From assembly GCA_035647175.1 (NCBI GenBank), contig DASRNX010000170.1, forward strand, positions 1 to 24,146: a stretch of 24,146 bases of DNA, in the 5' to 3' direction. This DNA is from UBA3941 sp035647175. GTDB lineage: Bacteria; Bacillota; Clostridia; Caldicoprobacterales; UBA3941. The notes beneath the pieces were generated by a model, which ran no database searches, was not told the DNA's origin, and saw only the letters and a list, made by a program, of their open reading frames with translations. Positions 1-7,665 of the stretch are shown here, piece by piece. Made by a program: the position numbers and the translations under genes. Position 1 is the stretch's first letter. Every line of letters starts with the position of its first letter.

Positions 1-51
1 CCATATAAATATATCAATAAAATTATTTTAGCATGAGGAGGTAATTGGTGT

Positions 52-1563
52 ATGAAAAAGGCGAAGATGATACTTGATAAGGATTTTAAAGTAGGTCAGG
101 TGGATGATAGGATCTACGGCTCCTTCATCGAGCACCTAGGACGCGCCATCTATGGGGGAATCTATGAGCCGGAGCATCCCGAGGCAGATGAAAAGGGCTT
201 TCGAAAGGATGTCACTAGGCTTGTAAAGGAACTTAAGATGCCAATCGTCCGTTACCCGGGGGGGAACTTTGTGTCAGGATATAACTGGGAAGACGGGGTA
301 GGGCCTAAAGAGAATCGCCCAAGGCGGTTGGAGCTGGCCTGGAGGACCATCGAGACCAATCAATTTGGCACCAACGAGTTTGTGGATTGGGCAAGGCAGG
401 CGGATACCGAGGTGATGATGGCCATAAACCTTGGCACACGGGGCGTAGACGCCGCACGCAACTTTGTAGAATATTGCAATCATCCGGGGGGGACCTATTG
501 GAGCGATCTCAGAAGATCCCACGGATATGAAAAGCCCCATAACATAAAGACCTGGTGCCTTGGCAATGAGATGGACGGGCCATGGCAAATCGGGCACAAG
601 ACTGCCGACGAATATGGGCGGATTGCTCTGGAGGCAGCCAAGGTGATGAAATGGGTGGATCCCACTATTGAACTGGTAGCCTGTGGGAGCTCTAATATAG
701 AGATGCCCACCTTTGCCCAGTGGGAGGCGACGGTACTGGACCATACATATGAACTCGTAGACTATATCTCCCTGCATCAGTACTATGGGAACCGAGACGA
801 TGATACGCCTAACTTTTTGGCCAGGACCATGGATATGGATCTGTTTATAAAGTCCGTAGTCTCCATATGCGATTATATGAAGGCCAAAAAGCGGAGTAAA
901 AAGACCATCAACCTATCCTTCGATGAATGGAATGTATGGTTTCATTCCAACGAAGCCGATAAAAAAATCGAGCCTTGGACAGTAGCACCGCCCCAATTGG
1001 AGGACGTCTATACCTTTGAGGATGCTCTGCTGGTAGGTTCCATGTTAATTACCATGCTTAGGCATTGTGATAGGGTAAAGATGGCCTGTATGGCACAGCT
1101 GGTAAACGTTATTGCGCCTATTATGACGGAAGATGGCGGGGCAGCATGGCGCCAAACCATCTTTTATCCATACATGCATGCATCCCTATACGGAAGGGGA
1201 GTTGTCCTTGATCCGGTGATTTCCTCACCCGTATACGATACCAAAGAATACTCCGATGTACCCTGTTTAGATTCTACGGCGGTATTCAATGAAGAGGAAG
1301 AAGAGCTGACCATATTCGCTGTAAATAGGGGTATGGAGGACTCTTTAGTCTTGGAATGCGACCTTAGAAACTTCCCGGGATATAGGGTTTTAGAGCATAT
1401 TACCATGGAGCATGACGATGTTAAAGCCACAAATACCAGGGATAATCCATATAACGTTGTCCCGGCCGATAGGCAGGATACAGAGGTTGCAGACGGACAA
1501 CTGACAACAAGGCTCAAAAACCTTTCCTGGAACGTAATAAGGCTTGGAAAAAGCGGGCAATAG
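52..1563 (+). CDS. abfA: GH51 alpha-L-arabinofuranosidase (intracellular)
   Basis: This 503-residue protein matches family GH51 alpha-L-arabinofuranosidases along its whole length, and its size is typical of the bacterial AbfA type. The family releases terminal L-arabinose from arabinoxylan and arabinan oligosaccharides by a retaining mechanism. The (beta/alpha)8 barrel comes first, with the acid/base Glu173 in WCLGNEMDGPW and the nucleophile Glu292 in SFDEWNVW; the C-terminal part (about 380-503) would be the usual beta domain. There is no signal peptide, so it should act in the cytoplasm on imported oligosaccharides. GGAGG at 37-41 lies 10 nt before the ATG. The HAD phosphatase follows after 21 bp and is probably co-transcribed. 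The promoter is not visible because the window begins 51 bp upstream. Family assignment is very secure; the preferred substrate (xylan or arabinan) is inferred. Confidence 0.96.
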   Translation: MKKAKMILDKDFKVGQVDDRIYGSFIEHLGRAIYGGIYEPEHPEADEKGFRKDVTRLVKELKMPIVRYPGGNFVSGYNWEDGVGPKENRPRRLELAWRTIETNQFGTNEFVDWARQADTEVMMAINLGTRGVDAARNFVEYCNHPGGTYWSDLRRSHGYEKPHNIKTWCLGNEMDGPWQIGHKTADEYGRIALEAAKVMKWVDPTIELVACGSSNIEMPTFAQWEATVLDHTYELVDYISLHQYYGNRDDDTPNFLARTMDMDLFIKSVVSICDYMKAKKRSKKTINLSFDEWNVWFHSNEADKKIEPWTVAPPQLEDVYTFEDALLVGSMLITMLRHCDRVKMACMAQLVNVIAPIMTEDGGAAWRQTIFYPYMHASLYGRGVVLDPVISSPVYDTKEYSDVPCLDSTAVFNEEEEELTIFAVNRGMEDSLVLECDLRNFPGYRVLEHITMEHDDVKATNTRDNPYNVVPADRQDTEVADGQLTTRLKNLSWNVIRLGKSGQ

Positions 1564-1584
1564 GAAGGATAAGGAGCTTGCCGG

Positions 1585-2403
1585 ATGGAAGATGACAAGG
1601 AGGATTTGACTTTGGTTGGGAAAAAACAAATGCTGAGAAATATAAAATACTTCATTTTGGATATGGACGGAACCTTTTATTTAGGGGATAAGCTATTGGA
1701 TGGCTCTTTGGAATTTATAGATACCTTGGAGAAGACAGGGCATGATTTTCTCTTCTTTACCAATAATTCATCCAAAAACCCTGACGTATATATAGACAGA
1801 CTAAAGGGGATGGGATGCACCGTAGAGAACAACAAGGTAGTTACCTCCGGGATGGTTACGATTCATCACCTAAAAAAACATCACAAGGGGGCCAGGGTCT
1901 ATTTATTGGGCACTCCGGAGCTTGAGGAGCAGTTCATTAATGAGGGGATAGAACTGGTAGATAGCAATCCGGATTTGGTGGTAGCGGGATTTGACACCAC
2001 TATAACCTATGATAAGCTGAGCCGCGCCTGTACCTCTATAAGGCAGGGGGCGACCTTTATAGCTACCCACCCGGACTTTAACTGTCCTACGGAAGACGGG
2101 TTTATCCCCGACTGCGGAGCCATCTGTGCATTCATTACGGCGTCTACGGGGGTTAAGCCAAAATACTTGGGTAAACCCTATACCGAAACCCTAGAGTTTA
2201 TCTTAGATCACCTAAATTGTACGGCTGATGATATCGCCTTCGTCGGGGACAGGCTTTACACGGATATAGCCATAGGGGTAAACCATGGGGTAACCGGCAT
2301 TCTTGTAATGACCGGTGAGGCCACAGAAGAGGATATTAAAAAATCCGAAATACAACCGGATATTATAGTGGAAAGACTTGTAGATATTACCAAGTGGCTA
2401 TAA
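1585..2403 (+). CDS. HAD-IIA (NagD/AraL-like) sugar-phosphate phosphatase
   Basis: A 272-residue HAD-superfamily phosphatase of subfamily IIA. Motif I is DMDGT with nucleophile Asp26 and Asp28, motif II is TNNSS (from Thr59), motif III is Lys197 in GKPYTET, and motif IV is GDRLYTD with Asp222 and Asp227. The C2 cap lies between motifs II and III and carries THPDFNCPTEDG. Family members dephosphorylate sugar phosphates, nucleotides or phosphoglycolate. In Bacillus subtilis the NagD-type AraL is encoded in the arabinose operon that ends in abfA, so the neighbour here suggests the same housekeeping role with arabinose-pathway phosphates; that is inference. Start choice: the ATG has AAGGAG at 1571-1576, 8 nt upstream. 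A second good site, AAGGAGG at 1597-1603, precedes an in-frame TTG at 1612, which would give a start closer to the family norm of about 10 residues before motif I. Confidence 0.92.
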   Translation: MEDDKEDLTLVGKKQMLRNIKYFILDMDGTFYLGDKLLDGSLEFIDTLEKTGHDFLFFTNNSSKNPDVYIDRLKGMGCTVENNKVVTSGMVTIHHLKKHHKGARVYLLGTPELEEQFINEGIELVDSNPDLVVAGFDTTITYDKLSRACTSIRQGATFIATHPDFNCPTEDGFIPDCGAICAFITASTGVKPKYLGKPYTETLEFILDHLNCTADDIAFVGDRLYTDIAIGVNHGVTGILVMTGEATEEDIKKSEIQPDIIVERLVDITKWL

Positions 2404-2421
2404 AATGGTTATAGGCAACCT

Positions 2422-2685
2422 ATTGTGCTAATTAAATATATCGGTAATGACTATTGAACGCTACCTCCAACATTGATTTGGAGAAAACTAAGGCTTATTC
2501 CATTTGAAAAGCCTATCGCTTCCAATCCGGCCTCCTGCCGGTGGAATCGGCTTAAGGCGTCCTGCCTTAAGCTACGGCTTTTCTGCATTACATAAGCCAA
2601 GTTTTCTTGGCCCAATCAATGAAGTCATCCGCTTTTCAATAGCCCATTACCTTTATAATGCACTAAGATAATGGACTATCACAAT
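2422..2685 (+). repeat. Repeat A copy 1: structured intergenic element with terminal inverted repeats
   Basis: This element fills most of the 311-bp gap between the phosphatase and esterase genes. Its core (2443-2651, 209 bp) aligns without gaps to 5021-5229, with 23 differences by my count. The core begins GGTAATG and ends CATTACC, and the two ends are imperfect inverted repeats of about 40 bp. Four hairpins lie inside: AGGCTT/AAGCCT, CCGGC-CTCCT-GCCGG, GCTTAAGGC-GTCCT-GCCTTAAGC and GCCAAG-TTTT-CTTGGC. Outer ends ATTGTGCTA (2422-2430) and TATCACAAT (2677-2685) are also inverted relative to each other. It could be a MITE-like mobile repeat or a structured RNA leader; the sequence does not decide. 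I see no coding region in it. Confidence 0.85.
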
Positions 2686-2717
2686 GCGATAAATAAGAAA
2701 ACGAAGGGGAGATAATG

Positions 2718-3500
2718 ATGGCATTTATTCAATGTGATTTCTTTTCGGAGGTGTTGGGTTTATCCACCTCCATGAACGTGATTTTGCCCCAGCCCGCCTT
2801 GGGCCAAATCGGTATGGAAGGCAGCAAGGCTTCGGATAAGTATCCTGTTTTGTATCTACTCCATGGATTGTCCGATGATCATACCATATGGGGGCGCCGT
2901 ACTTCTGTTGAACGCTATGTGGCATCTTTAGGTCTCGCTGTAGTAATGCCCGCCGTACATAAGAGCTTTTACACAGATATGGCCAAAGGGGACAAATATT
3001 GGACCTTTGTAAGCGAGGAATTGCCTCAGATAGTGCGATCCTTTTTCCCCATATCCGCAGCCAGGGAGGATAACTTTGTGGCCGGCCTATCCATGGGCGG
3101 GTACGGGGCGTTTAAATTAGCCCTTCGTTGCCCTGATAAGTTCATAGCAGGGGCAAGCCTTTCCGGTGCAGTTAATATTGCCGAAATAGCCAAAAACAGA
3201 GACCCGGGAAGAGCTTGGGAGAACGTATTTGGGAATTTAGATGAGATCAAGGGAAGCGATAATGACCTGCTTCACTTAGCAGAAGAGGTCTCAAAATCCA
3301 ATGGTCCAAAGCCCATGCTCTATCAATGCTGTGGCACTGAAGATTTCCTATATGAAGACAATATCGTTTTTAGGGATTGGGCTAATGAGTTGGGGCTGAA
3401 TCTGACTTATGAAGAGGAACCCGGGACCCATGAATGGGGTTATTGGGATAAAAAGATCCAAAGGGTGCTGGAGTGGTTGCCCATGAATAATTCCAAATAG
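2718..3500 (+). CDS. Esterase D / CE1-type alpha/beta-hydrolase
   Basis: An alpha/beta-hydrolase of about 260 residues, of the esterase D, S-formylglutathione hydrolase and CE1 acetylxylan/feruloyl esterase group (tributyrin-esterase EstA type). The oxyanion strand reads YLLHGLSDDH. The nucleophile is Ser125 in GLSMGGYGA, the acid is Asp209 in GTEDFLYEDN and the base is His238 in PGTHEWGYWD, counted from ATG 2718. There is no signal peptide, so it is cytoplasmic. Two adjacent ATGs (2715 and 2718) are possible; I chose 2718 because AAGGGGAG ends at 2711, giving 6 nt spacing instead of 3. With arabinofuranosidase and glucuronoyl esterase genes on either side, removal of acetyl or feruloyl groups from imported xylo-oligosaccharides is the likely job, but the esterase family is broad. 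A strong terminator follows at 3528. Confidence 0.9.
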   Translation: MAFIQCDFFSEVLGLSTSMNVILPQPALGQIGMEGSKASDKYPVLYLLHGLSDDHTIWGRRTSVERYVASLGLAVVMPAVHKSFYTDMAKGDKYWTFVSEELPQIVRSFFPISAAREDNFVAGLSMGGYGAFKLALRCPDKFIAGASLSGAVNIAEIAKNRDPGRAWENVFGNLDEIKGSDNDLLHLAEEVSKSNGPKPMLYQCCGTEDFLYEDNIVFRDWANELGLNLTYEEEPGTHEWGYWDKKIQRVLEWLPMNNSK

Positions 3501-3527
3501 GATTGGACAAATAAGATTCGACAAAAC

Positions 3528-3560
3528 AAAGAGCCGCGGAATAAATTCGCGGCTCTTTAT
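3528..3560 (+). terminator. Rho-independent terminator after the esterase gene
   Basis: A perfect 9-bp stem AGAGCCGCG (3530-3538) / CGCGGCTCT (3548-3556), extendable by G-T and A-T pairs toward the loop and by A-T pairs at its base. It is flanked by AAA on the left and a short TTTAT tract on the right. It ends the esterase transcript 30 bp after the stop codon. Confidence 0.85.
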
Positions 3561-3661
3561 GTAAGGGGTTTGGGGGTTTGGGTAACTTACGTTATTATAG
3601 TAACCCATTTTATGAAAAATAAACATTAAAAATAAAAAAAGTTTTGGGTTTATCGAACCTG

Positions 3662-3690
3662 TTGATAATTAGCGGATAAATATGTACTAT
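3662..3690 (+). promoter_or_regulatory. Predicted sigma-A promoter for the glucuronoyl esterase gene
   Basis: TTGATA (3662-3667), a 17-nt spacer and TACTAT (3685-3690) follow the preceding terminator and point at the CE15 gene. Transcription would start near 3697 and leave a leader of about 200 nt. The gap 3501-3899 also contains a G-rich hairpin at 3559-3592 and a small dyad at 3865-3876, but no gene I can support. Confidence 0.5.
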
Positions 3691-3864
3691 ATAAGGGAGG
3701 GTACCGGATAATAGGGAATCATATTACAAAGGCGCAATGATAATTATTTTTGCGATAAAAATTATTTTATGGATAAACAATTTGGAATATAAAATCTTCC
3801 ATTATGAAATTGGGGGCCCGTTACATATACCAATCATACCGACAGATTTAGTTGATCCATTGTT

Positions 3865-3876
3865 TATCTACAGATA
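3865..3876. promoter_or_regulatory. Short dyad TATCTACAGATA, possible operator
   Basis: A 12-bp inverted repeat (TATCT-AC-AGATA) lies 24 bp before the CE15 start. The 11-mer ATCTACAGATA recurs at 12201-12211 in the aspartokinase leader. Two occurrences are weak evidence, and I do not recognise a regulator for it. Confidence 0.2.
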
Positions 3877-3899
3877 CAGCCGGAAGGAGCGAATTATAA

Positions 3900-4988
3900 A
3901 TGGAAGAGTTAAACAAAAAGCTAAAGATGCGAAACCTCCCCCACGTGTTGGTGGACCAAGAAGGCAAGATCATCAACGACGACGAGGCGTGGGCAAGCCG
4001 CAGGCAAGAGATTGTTAAATTATTTGGAAGTCAAGTGTATGGATTTTCACCGCCCGCACCATTAAAGGTCTCTTCGAAATTGGTGAGGGAGGATGAGGAC
4101 GCATTCGCGGGTAAGGCAGTCCACTCCATTATAGACTTAAGCTTTGACACTCCTGGGGGTGAATTTTCCTTCCCTGTTAACTTGGTTATACCCAAGGGTG
4201 TGTCAAAGGCGCCCCTGTTTTTACATATCGCTTTTAGCCCGGATGTTCCCGACAGATACTTTCCGGTTGAAGAGATCATAGACGGCGGATTTGCGGTTGC
4301 CTCCTTTTATTATGAGGATATTACCAGAGATGAGGACGATGATTTTAAATCCGGTCTGGCGGGAATGTATAGTGGGGAGAATCGCAAACCCGATGAATGG
4401 GGAAAAATATCCATGTGGGCATGGTCCGCCCAAAGGGTTATGGATTTTATTCAGACCGTCGAAGCAATAGATAAAGGCAAAGTAGCCGTAGTCGGGCATT
4501 CCAGGCTGGGGAAGACAGCCCTATGGTGTGCCGCCCAGGACGAACGCTTTATAATGGGCATATCCAACGAATCAGGTTGCTCCGGCGCAGCTATCAGTCG
4601 GGGCAAAAATGGGGAAAGGATAAAGGATATTGTCAAAACCTTCCCCTATTGGTTTTGTGATAACTACAAGGATTATTCTGATAATGAAGAGAATATGCCC
4701 TTTGATCAGCACTTTTTAATCTCGGCCATAGCACCCAGATATGTTTATGTGAGCAGCGCCGTTGGCGACGAGTGGGCCGATCCGGAATCAGAGTTTTTAG
4801 GCTGTGTTGCAGCCGGGGATGTCTACGAATTATTTGGGGTTAAAGGCCTGGTCACTGAGGATGTGCTCCCGAAGGTAGGGACAAAATTGCATGACGGACA
4901 TATTGGGTACCACCTAAGGGGAGGCACCCATTATCTCAGCCGTTATGACTGGCAGGGCTTTATGGAGTTTATGAAGCGAAAACTGTAA
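3900..4988 (+). CDS. CE15 glucuronoyl esterase (4-O-methyl-glucuronoyl methylesterase-like), no signal peptide
   Basis: A 362-residue alpha/beta-hydrolase matching CE15 glucuronoyl esterases, which cut ester bonds between xylan glucuronic acid side chains and lignin alcohols or methyl groups. The signature GHSRLGKTALW holds the nucleophile Ser201. SNESGCSGAA provides Glu224, a family-typical position, and YHLRGGTHYLSRYDW near the C-terminus provides the catalytic His, most likely His344. The aromatic TFPYWFCDNY segment (about 247-256) is also typical. Most characterised members are secreted, but this one begins with a charged N-terminus (MEELNKKLKMRNL) and no hydrophobic stretch, so it should be cytoplasmic. 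GGAAGGAG at 3882-3889 lies 10 nt before the ATG. It appears to have its own promoter at 3662. A relaxed esterase specificity cannot be excluded. Confidence 0.88.
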   Translation: MEELNKKLKMRNLPHVLVDQEGKIINDDEAWASRRQEIVKLFGSQVYGFSPPAPLKVSSKLVREDEDAFAGKAVHSIIDLSFDTPGGEFSFPVNLVIPKGVSKAPLFLHIAFSPDVPDRYFPVEEIIDGGFAVASFYYEDITRDEDDDFKSGLAGMYSGENRKPDEWGKISMWAWSAQRVMDFIQTVEAIDKGKVAVVGHSRLGKTALWCAAQDERFIMGISNESGCSGAAISRGKNGERIKDIVKTFPYWFCDNYKDYSDNEENMPFDQHFLISAIAPRYVYVSSAVGDEWADPESEFLGCVAAGDVYELFGVKGLVTEDVLPKVGTKLHDGHIGYHLRGGTHYLSRYDWQGFMEFMKRKL

Positions 4989-5004
4989 TAATTCACCCTG
5001 CTGA

Positions 5005-5262
5005 TCTAGTTGAATATAGCGGTAATGGCTATTAAACGCTTCTTTCATCACTGATTCGGAGAAAATTAGGGCTTATTCCATTTGAAAAGCCTATCGCCCC
5101 CAATCCGGCCTCCTGCCGGTGGAATCGACTTAAGACGTCCTGTCTTGAGCTACGGCTTTTCTTCATTTCATAAGCCAAGTTTTCTTGGCCGAATCAGCGA
5201 AGTCATCCGCTTATCAATAGTCCATTACCTTTAGGGCACAGTAAAAAAATGGCTAGCACAAT
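5005..5262 (+). repeat. Repeat A copy 2
   Basis: The second copy of repeat A fills the 311-bp gap between the CE15 and transketolase genes, in the same orientation as copy 1 and again close to the next ribosome binding site. The core is 5021-5229 (209 bp, same length as copy 1). Several of the 23 differences preserve pairing: in the third hairpin a G-C pair becomes A-T and a T-A pair becomes T-G, and in the outer stem a T-A pair becomes C-G. The right end TAGCACAAT (5254-5262) is intact; the left outer end is degenerate, so that boundary is approximate. Confidence 0.85.
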
Positions 5263-5299
5263 GGGTCAATCAAAACTTTAGATATATGGGAGGAGAAAA

Positions 5300-7285
5300 A
5301 TGAAACAGATTGAGAAAAACAGCATAAATGCCATACGCGTTCTTTCGGCAGAAATGGTAGAGAGGGCAAAATCCGGACATCCCGGGATGCCTATGGGAGC
5401 GGCCCCGACGGCGTATTCCCTTTGGGCTAGGCAGATGAAGCATAGCCCAAATAACCCGGATTGGCTGGATAGGGATCGATTCGTGTTGTCTGCAGGTCAT
5501 GCGTCGGCACTTATCTATTCCCTGCTCCACCTATTTGAATACGGACTTTCCATGGAGGATTTAAAGAATTTTCGTCAATGGGACAGCAAGACGCCGGGAC
5601 ACCCGGAGTACGGTCATACGGTTGGGGTAGAGACTACCACCGGCCCCTTGGGACAGGGCTTTGCCACCGGTGTGGGTATGGCTCTGGCAGAAGCCCATCT
5701 GGCTGCCAAGTTCAACAGGCCGGGATATGAGATAGTGGACCATTATACATATATCCTATCCGGTGACGGTTGCATGATGGAAGGTATAACCTCAGAGGCT
5801 GCTTCTCTGGCGGGTACCCTAGAGCTAGACAAGCTCATTGTACTCTATGACTCCAACGCCATCACCATCGAAGGCGGCACCGATATGGCGTTTAAGGAGG
5901 ATGTGGGCAAGCGTTTTGAGGCCTATAACTGGCATGTTCTAAGGGTGGAAGACGGGAACGATGTAGATGCTATCGCGAGCGCAATAGAGGACGCAAAGGC
6001 GGAAGTGAAAAAACCTTCCCTGATTATTGTAACCACTCAGATAGGATACGGTTCCCCCGCAAAGCAGGGTAAGGCTTCTGCCCATGGCGAACCTCTGGGT
6101 GCCGAGAACCTCAAAGCCGCAAAGGAATATTTGAAATGGCCCTATGAGGAAGAATTCTTTGTACCCCAGGATGTAAGGGAACATATGGCATCCATTAGGG
6201 ATAAGGGCGCAGAGAAAGAAAAGGCTTGGCAAGAAAAATGGGATGCCTATTCAAAAGAATATCCGGAATTGGCCAGGGAATGGGATCTATGGCATAGCAA
6301 GGATTTGCCCATAGACCTATTAAACGATGAGGAATTTTGGAGTTTTGATGGTAAGGATGCCACCCGCTCATCCTCAGGAAAGGTTATTAACCGCTTGACC
6401 AAGATATTGCCCAATCTAATCGGCGGCTCTGCGGATCTGGGTCCTTCCAACAAGACCTTTATGGAAGGCAGGGACAGTTTCTCGGCAGAAAACTATGGGG
6501 GATCCAACCTGCACTTTGGAGTCCGCGAGCATGCTATGGCAGCTATGGGAAATGGGATGGTGCTCCATGGTGGGCTGAGGGCATATGTCGCCACCTTCTT
6601 TGTATTTACGGACTATATGAAACCGGCCATGAGATTGTCCGCCCTAATGGAACTGCCCCTCATATACGTGTTGACCCATGACAGCATAGGGGTTGGGGAG
6701 GACGGACCTACCCATGAGCCTATAGAGCATCTGGCGGCTCTGAGGAGTATACCGGGCTTTACCGAATTTCGTCCCGCCGACTCCAAGGAAACCGCGGCCG
6801 GGTGGTACGCAGCACTTACCAGAGGGGACAGTCCTACGGGCCTAATCCTCAGTCGTCAAAACTTACCTCTGTACAAGGAAACCGGCAAAGAGGCCCTGAA
6901 GGGCGGCTATATCCTGTTGGATTCAGAAAAGGAGATCCCTGATATCATTTTAATGGCCTCCGGTTCGGAAGTTGAGCTTATCTACGAGGCCCATGCCGTA
7001 TTACAGGAACAAGGAATACATGCAAGGGTTGTAAGCATGCCTTCCTTCAAAATATTTGAGGAGCAATCCCCCGAATACAGGGAAGGGGTGCTGCCGAATA
7101 TGGTAAGGGCACGTCTGGCAGTAGAGGCGGGCTCATCTTTCGGATGGCATAAGTACGTTGGTCTTGATGGGGATATAATTGCCCTGGACCGCTTTGGTGC
7201 CTCCGCACCGGGTGAAATTTTATTCGAGGAGTTCGGATTCACAGTGGACAACGTCGTAAGCAGGGCAAAAGCCCTTATAGGGTAA
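5300..7285 (+). CDS. tkt: Transketolase
   Basis: A full-length 661-residue transketolase, the thiamine-diphosphate enzyme that moves two-carbon ketol units between pentose and other sugar phosphates in the non-oxidative pentose phosphate pathway. The N-terminal ThDP domain has SGHPGMPMGAAP (about 25-36), the metal-binding GDG at 155-157 continuing into CMMEGITSEAASLAG, and DSN at 184-186. The central domain begins near 352 and carries the cofactor-activating Glu410 in HFGVREHAMAAMGNG; the C-terminal domain follows from about 540. GGGAGGAG at 5288-5295 precedes the ATG. The gene stands between repeat A copy 2 and a strong terminator. I see no convincing promoter in the gap, so transcription may read through from CE15 or start within the repeat. 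Its place beside hemicellulose genes fits disposal of arabinose and xylose carbon. Confidence 0.98.
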   Translation: MKQIEKNSINAIRVLSAEMVERAKSGHPGMPMGAAPTAYSLWARQMKHSPNNPDWLDRDRFVLSAGHASALIYSLLHLFEYGLSMEDLKNFRQWDSKTPGHPEYGHTVGVETTTGPLGQGFATGVGMALAEAHLAAKFNRPGYEIVDHYTYILSGDGCMMEGITSEAASLAGTLELDKLIVLYDSNAITIEGGTDMAFKEDVGKRFEAYNWHVLRVEDGNDVDAIASAIEDAKAEVKKPSLIIVTTQIGYGSPAKQGKASAHGEPLGAENLKAAKEYLKWPYEEEFFVPQDVREHMASIRDKGAEKEKAWQEKWDAYSKEYPELAREWDLWHSKDLPIDLLNDEEFWSFDGKDATRSSSGKVINRLTKILPNLIGGSADLGPSNKTFMEGRDSFSAENYGGSNLHFGVREHAMAAMGNGMVLHGGLRAYVATFFVFTDYMKPAMRLSALMELPLIYVLTHDSIGVGEDGPTHEPIEHLAALRSIPGFTEFRPADSKETAAGWYAALTRGDSPTGLILSRQNLPLYKETGKEALKGGYILLDSEKEIPDIILMASGSEVELIYEAHAVLQEQGIHARVVSMPSFKIFEEQSPEYREGVLPNMVRARLAVEAGSSFGWHKYVGLDGDIIALDRFGASAPGEILFEEFGFTVDNVVSRAKALIG

Positions 7286-7316
7286 ACTGCTTATATCACA
7301 GGGCTATGTACTGATT

Positions 7317-7374
7317 AAAATTTCCACCATGGCGATTGCAGATTTTCAGCGCAATCTCATGGTGGAATTTTTGT
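7317..7374. terminator. Probable bidirectional terminator between tkt and the convergent small gene
   Basis: A long stem pairs AAAATTTCCACCATG (7317-7331) with CATGGTGGAATTTTT (7358-7372). A second short stem GATTGC/GCAATC lies within the enclosed 26 nt. T-rich tracts on the right side and A-rich tracts on the left suit termination of tkt on the plus strand and of the small gene on the minus strand. Confidence 0.8.
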
Positions 7375-7398
7375 AATAGGCTGGCTATAAGTTCGGCC

Positions 7399-7665
7399 TT
7401 AATCGTCCAATATCTCCAATTCCAAGGCATCAAAATCGATGGGCTCAATGAAATTATCCTGGGTTAACAATATTCTCCTGTAATCCTCGTACTCCCTTTG
7501 ATTTTTTGGGAGCCACATAGGCCGTTGAAGGTCAAAGTCGTAGCATATCCTTTGAATACAATGGTGGAGCATATCAATTTCCCTTATATCATCCCCCGCA
7601 TAATCTGCAACCATGTCCTTTAGGATTTTGTTATTTTTTCTGATTATTCCCCATACTCTAAGCAT
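7399..7665 (-). CDS. Conserved-looking small protein of unknown function, 88 aa
   Basis: I do not recognise a characterised family. The predicted soluble protein begins MLRVWGIIRKNNKILKD. It has a charged middle with DIREIDMLHHCIQ and CYDFDLQRPMWLPKNQ, and an acidic C-terminus (DFDALELEILDD). There is no membrane segment, signal peptide or zinc-finger motif. Start choice: an upstream in-frame ATG at 7713 is possible, but GAGGAG (7675-7680 on the complement) stands 9 nt before the ATG at 7665, so I place the start there; the extra upstream residues would simply be translated leader. It is transcribed toward tkt and shares the terminator between them. A regular composition, a good ribosome binding site and a tidy terminator make it a real gene. 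A TTGACT/TATTAT match at 7686-7713 is too close to the Shine-Dalgarno to be convincing. Confidence 0.72.
   Translation of the reverse strand: MLRVWGIIRKNNKILKDMVADYAGDDIREIDMLHHCIQRICYDFDLQRPMWLPKNQREYEDYRRILLTQDNFIEPIDFDALELEILDD

Noticed and set aside
274..777. Long minus-strand open frame opposite the arabinofuranosidase gene
   Set aside because: It lies wholly inside a clear GH51 gene, has no ribosome binding site and no recognisable domain; it mirrors the codon pattern of the real gene.
3737..4018. Open frame overlapping the start of the CE15 gene
   Set aside because: No good ribosome binding site, AT-rich leader translation at first, then out-of-frame Arg/Pro-rich sequence inside the CE15 gene.
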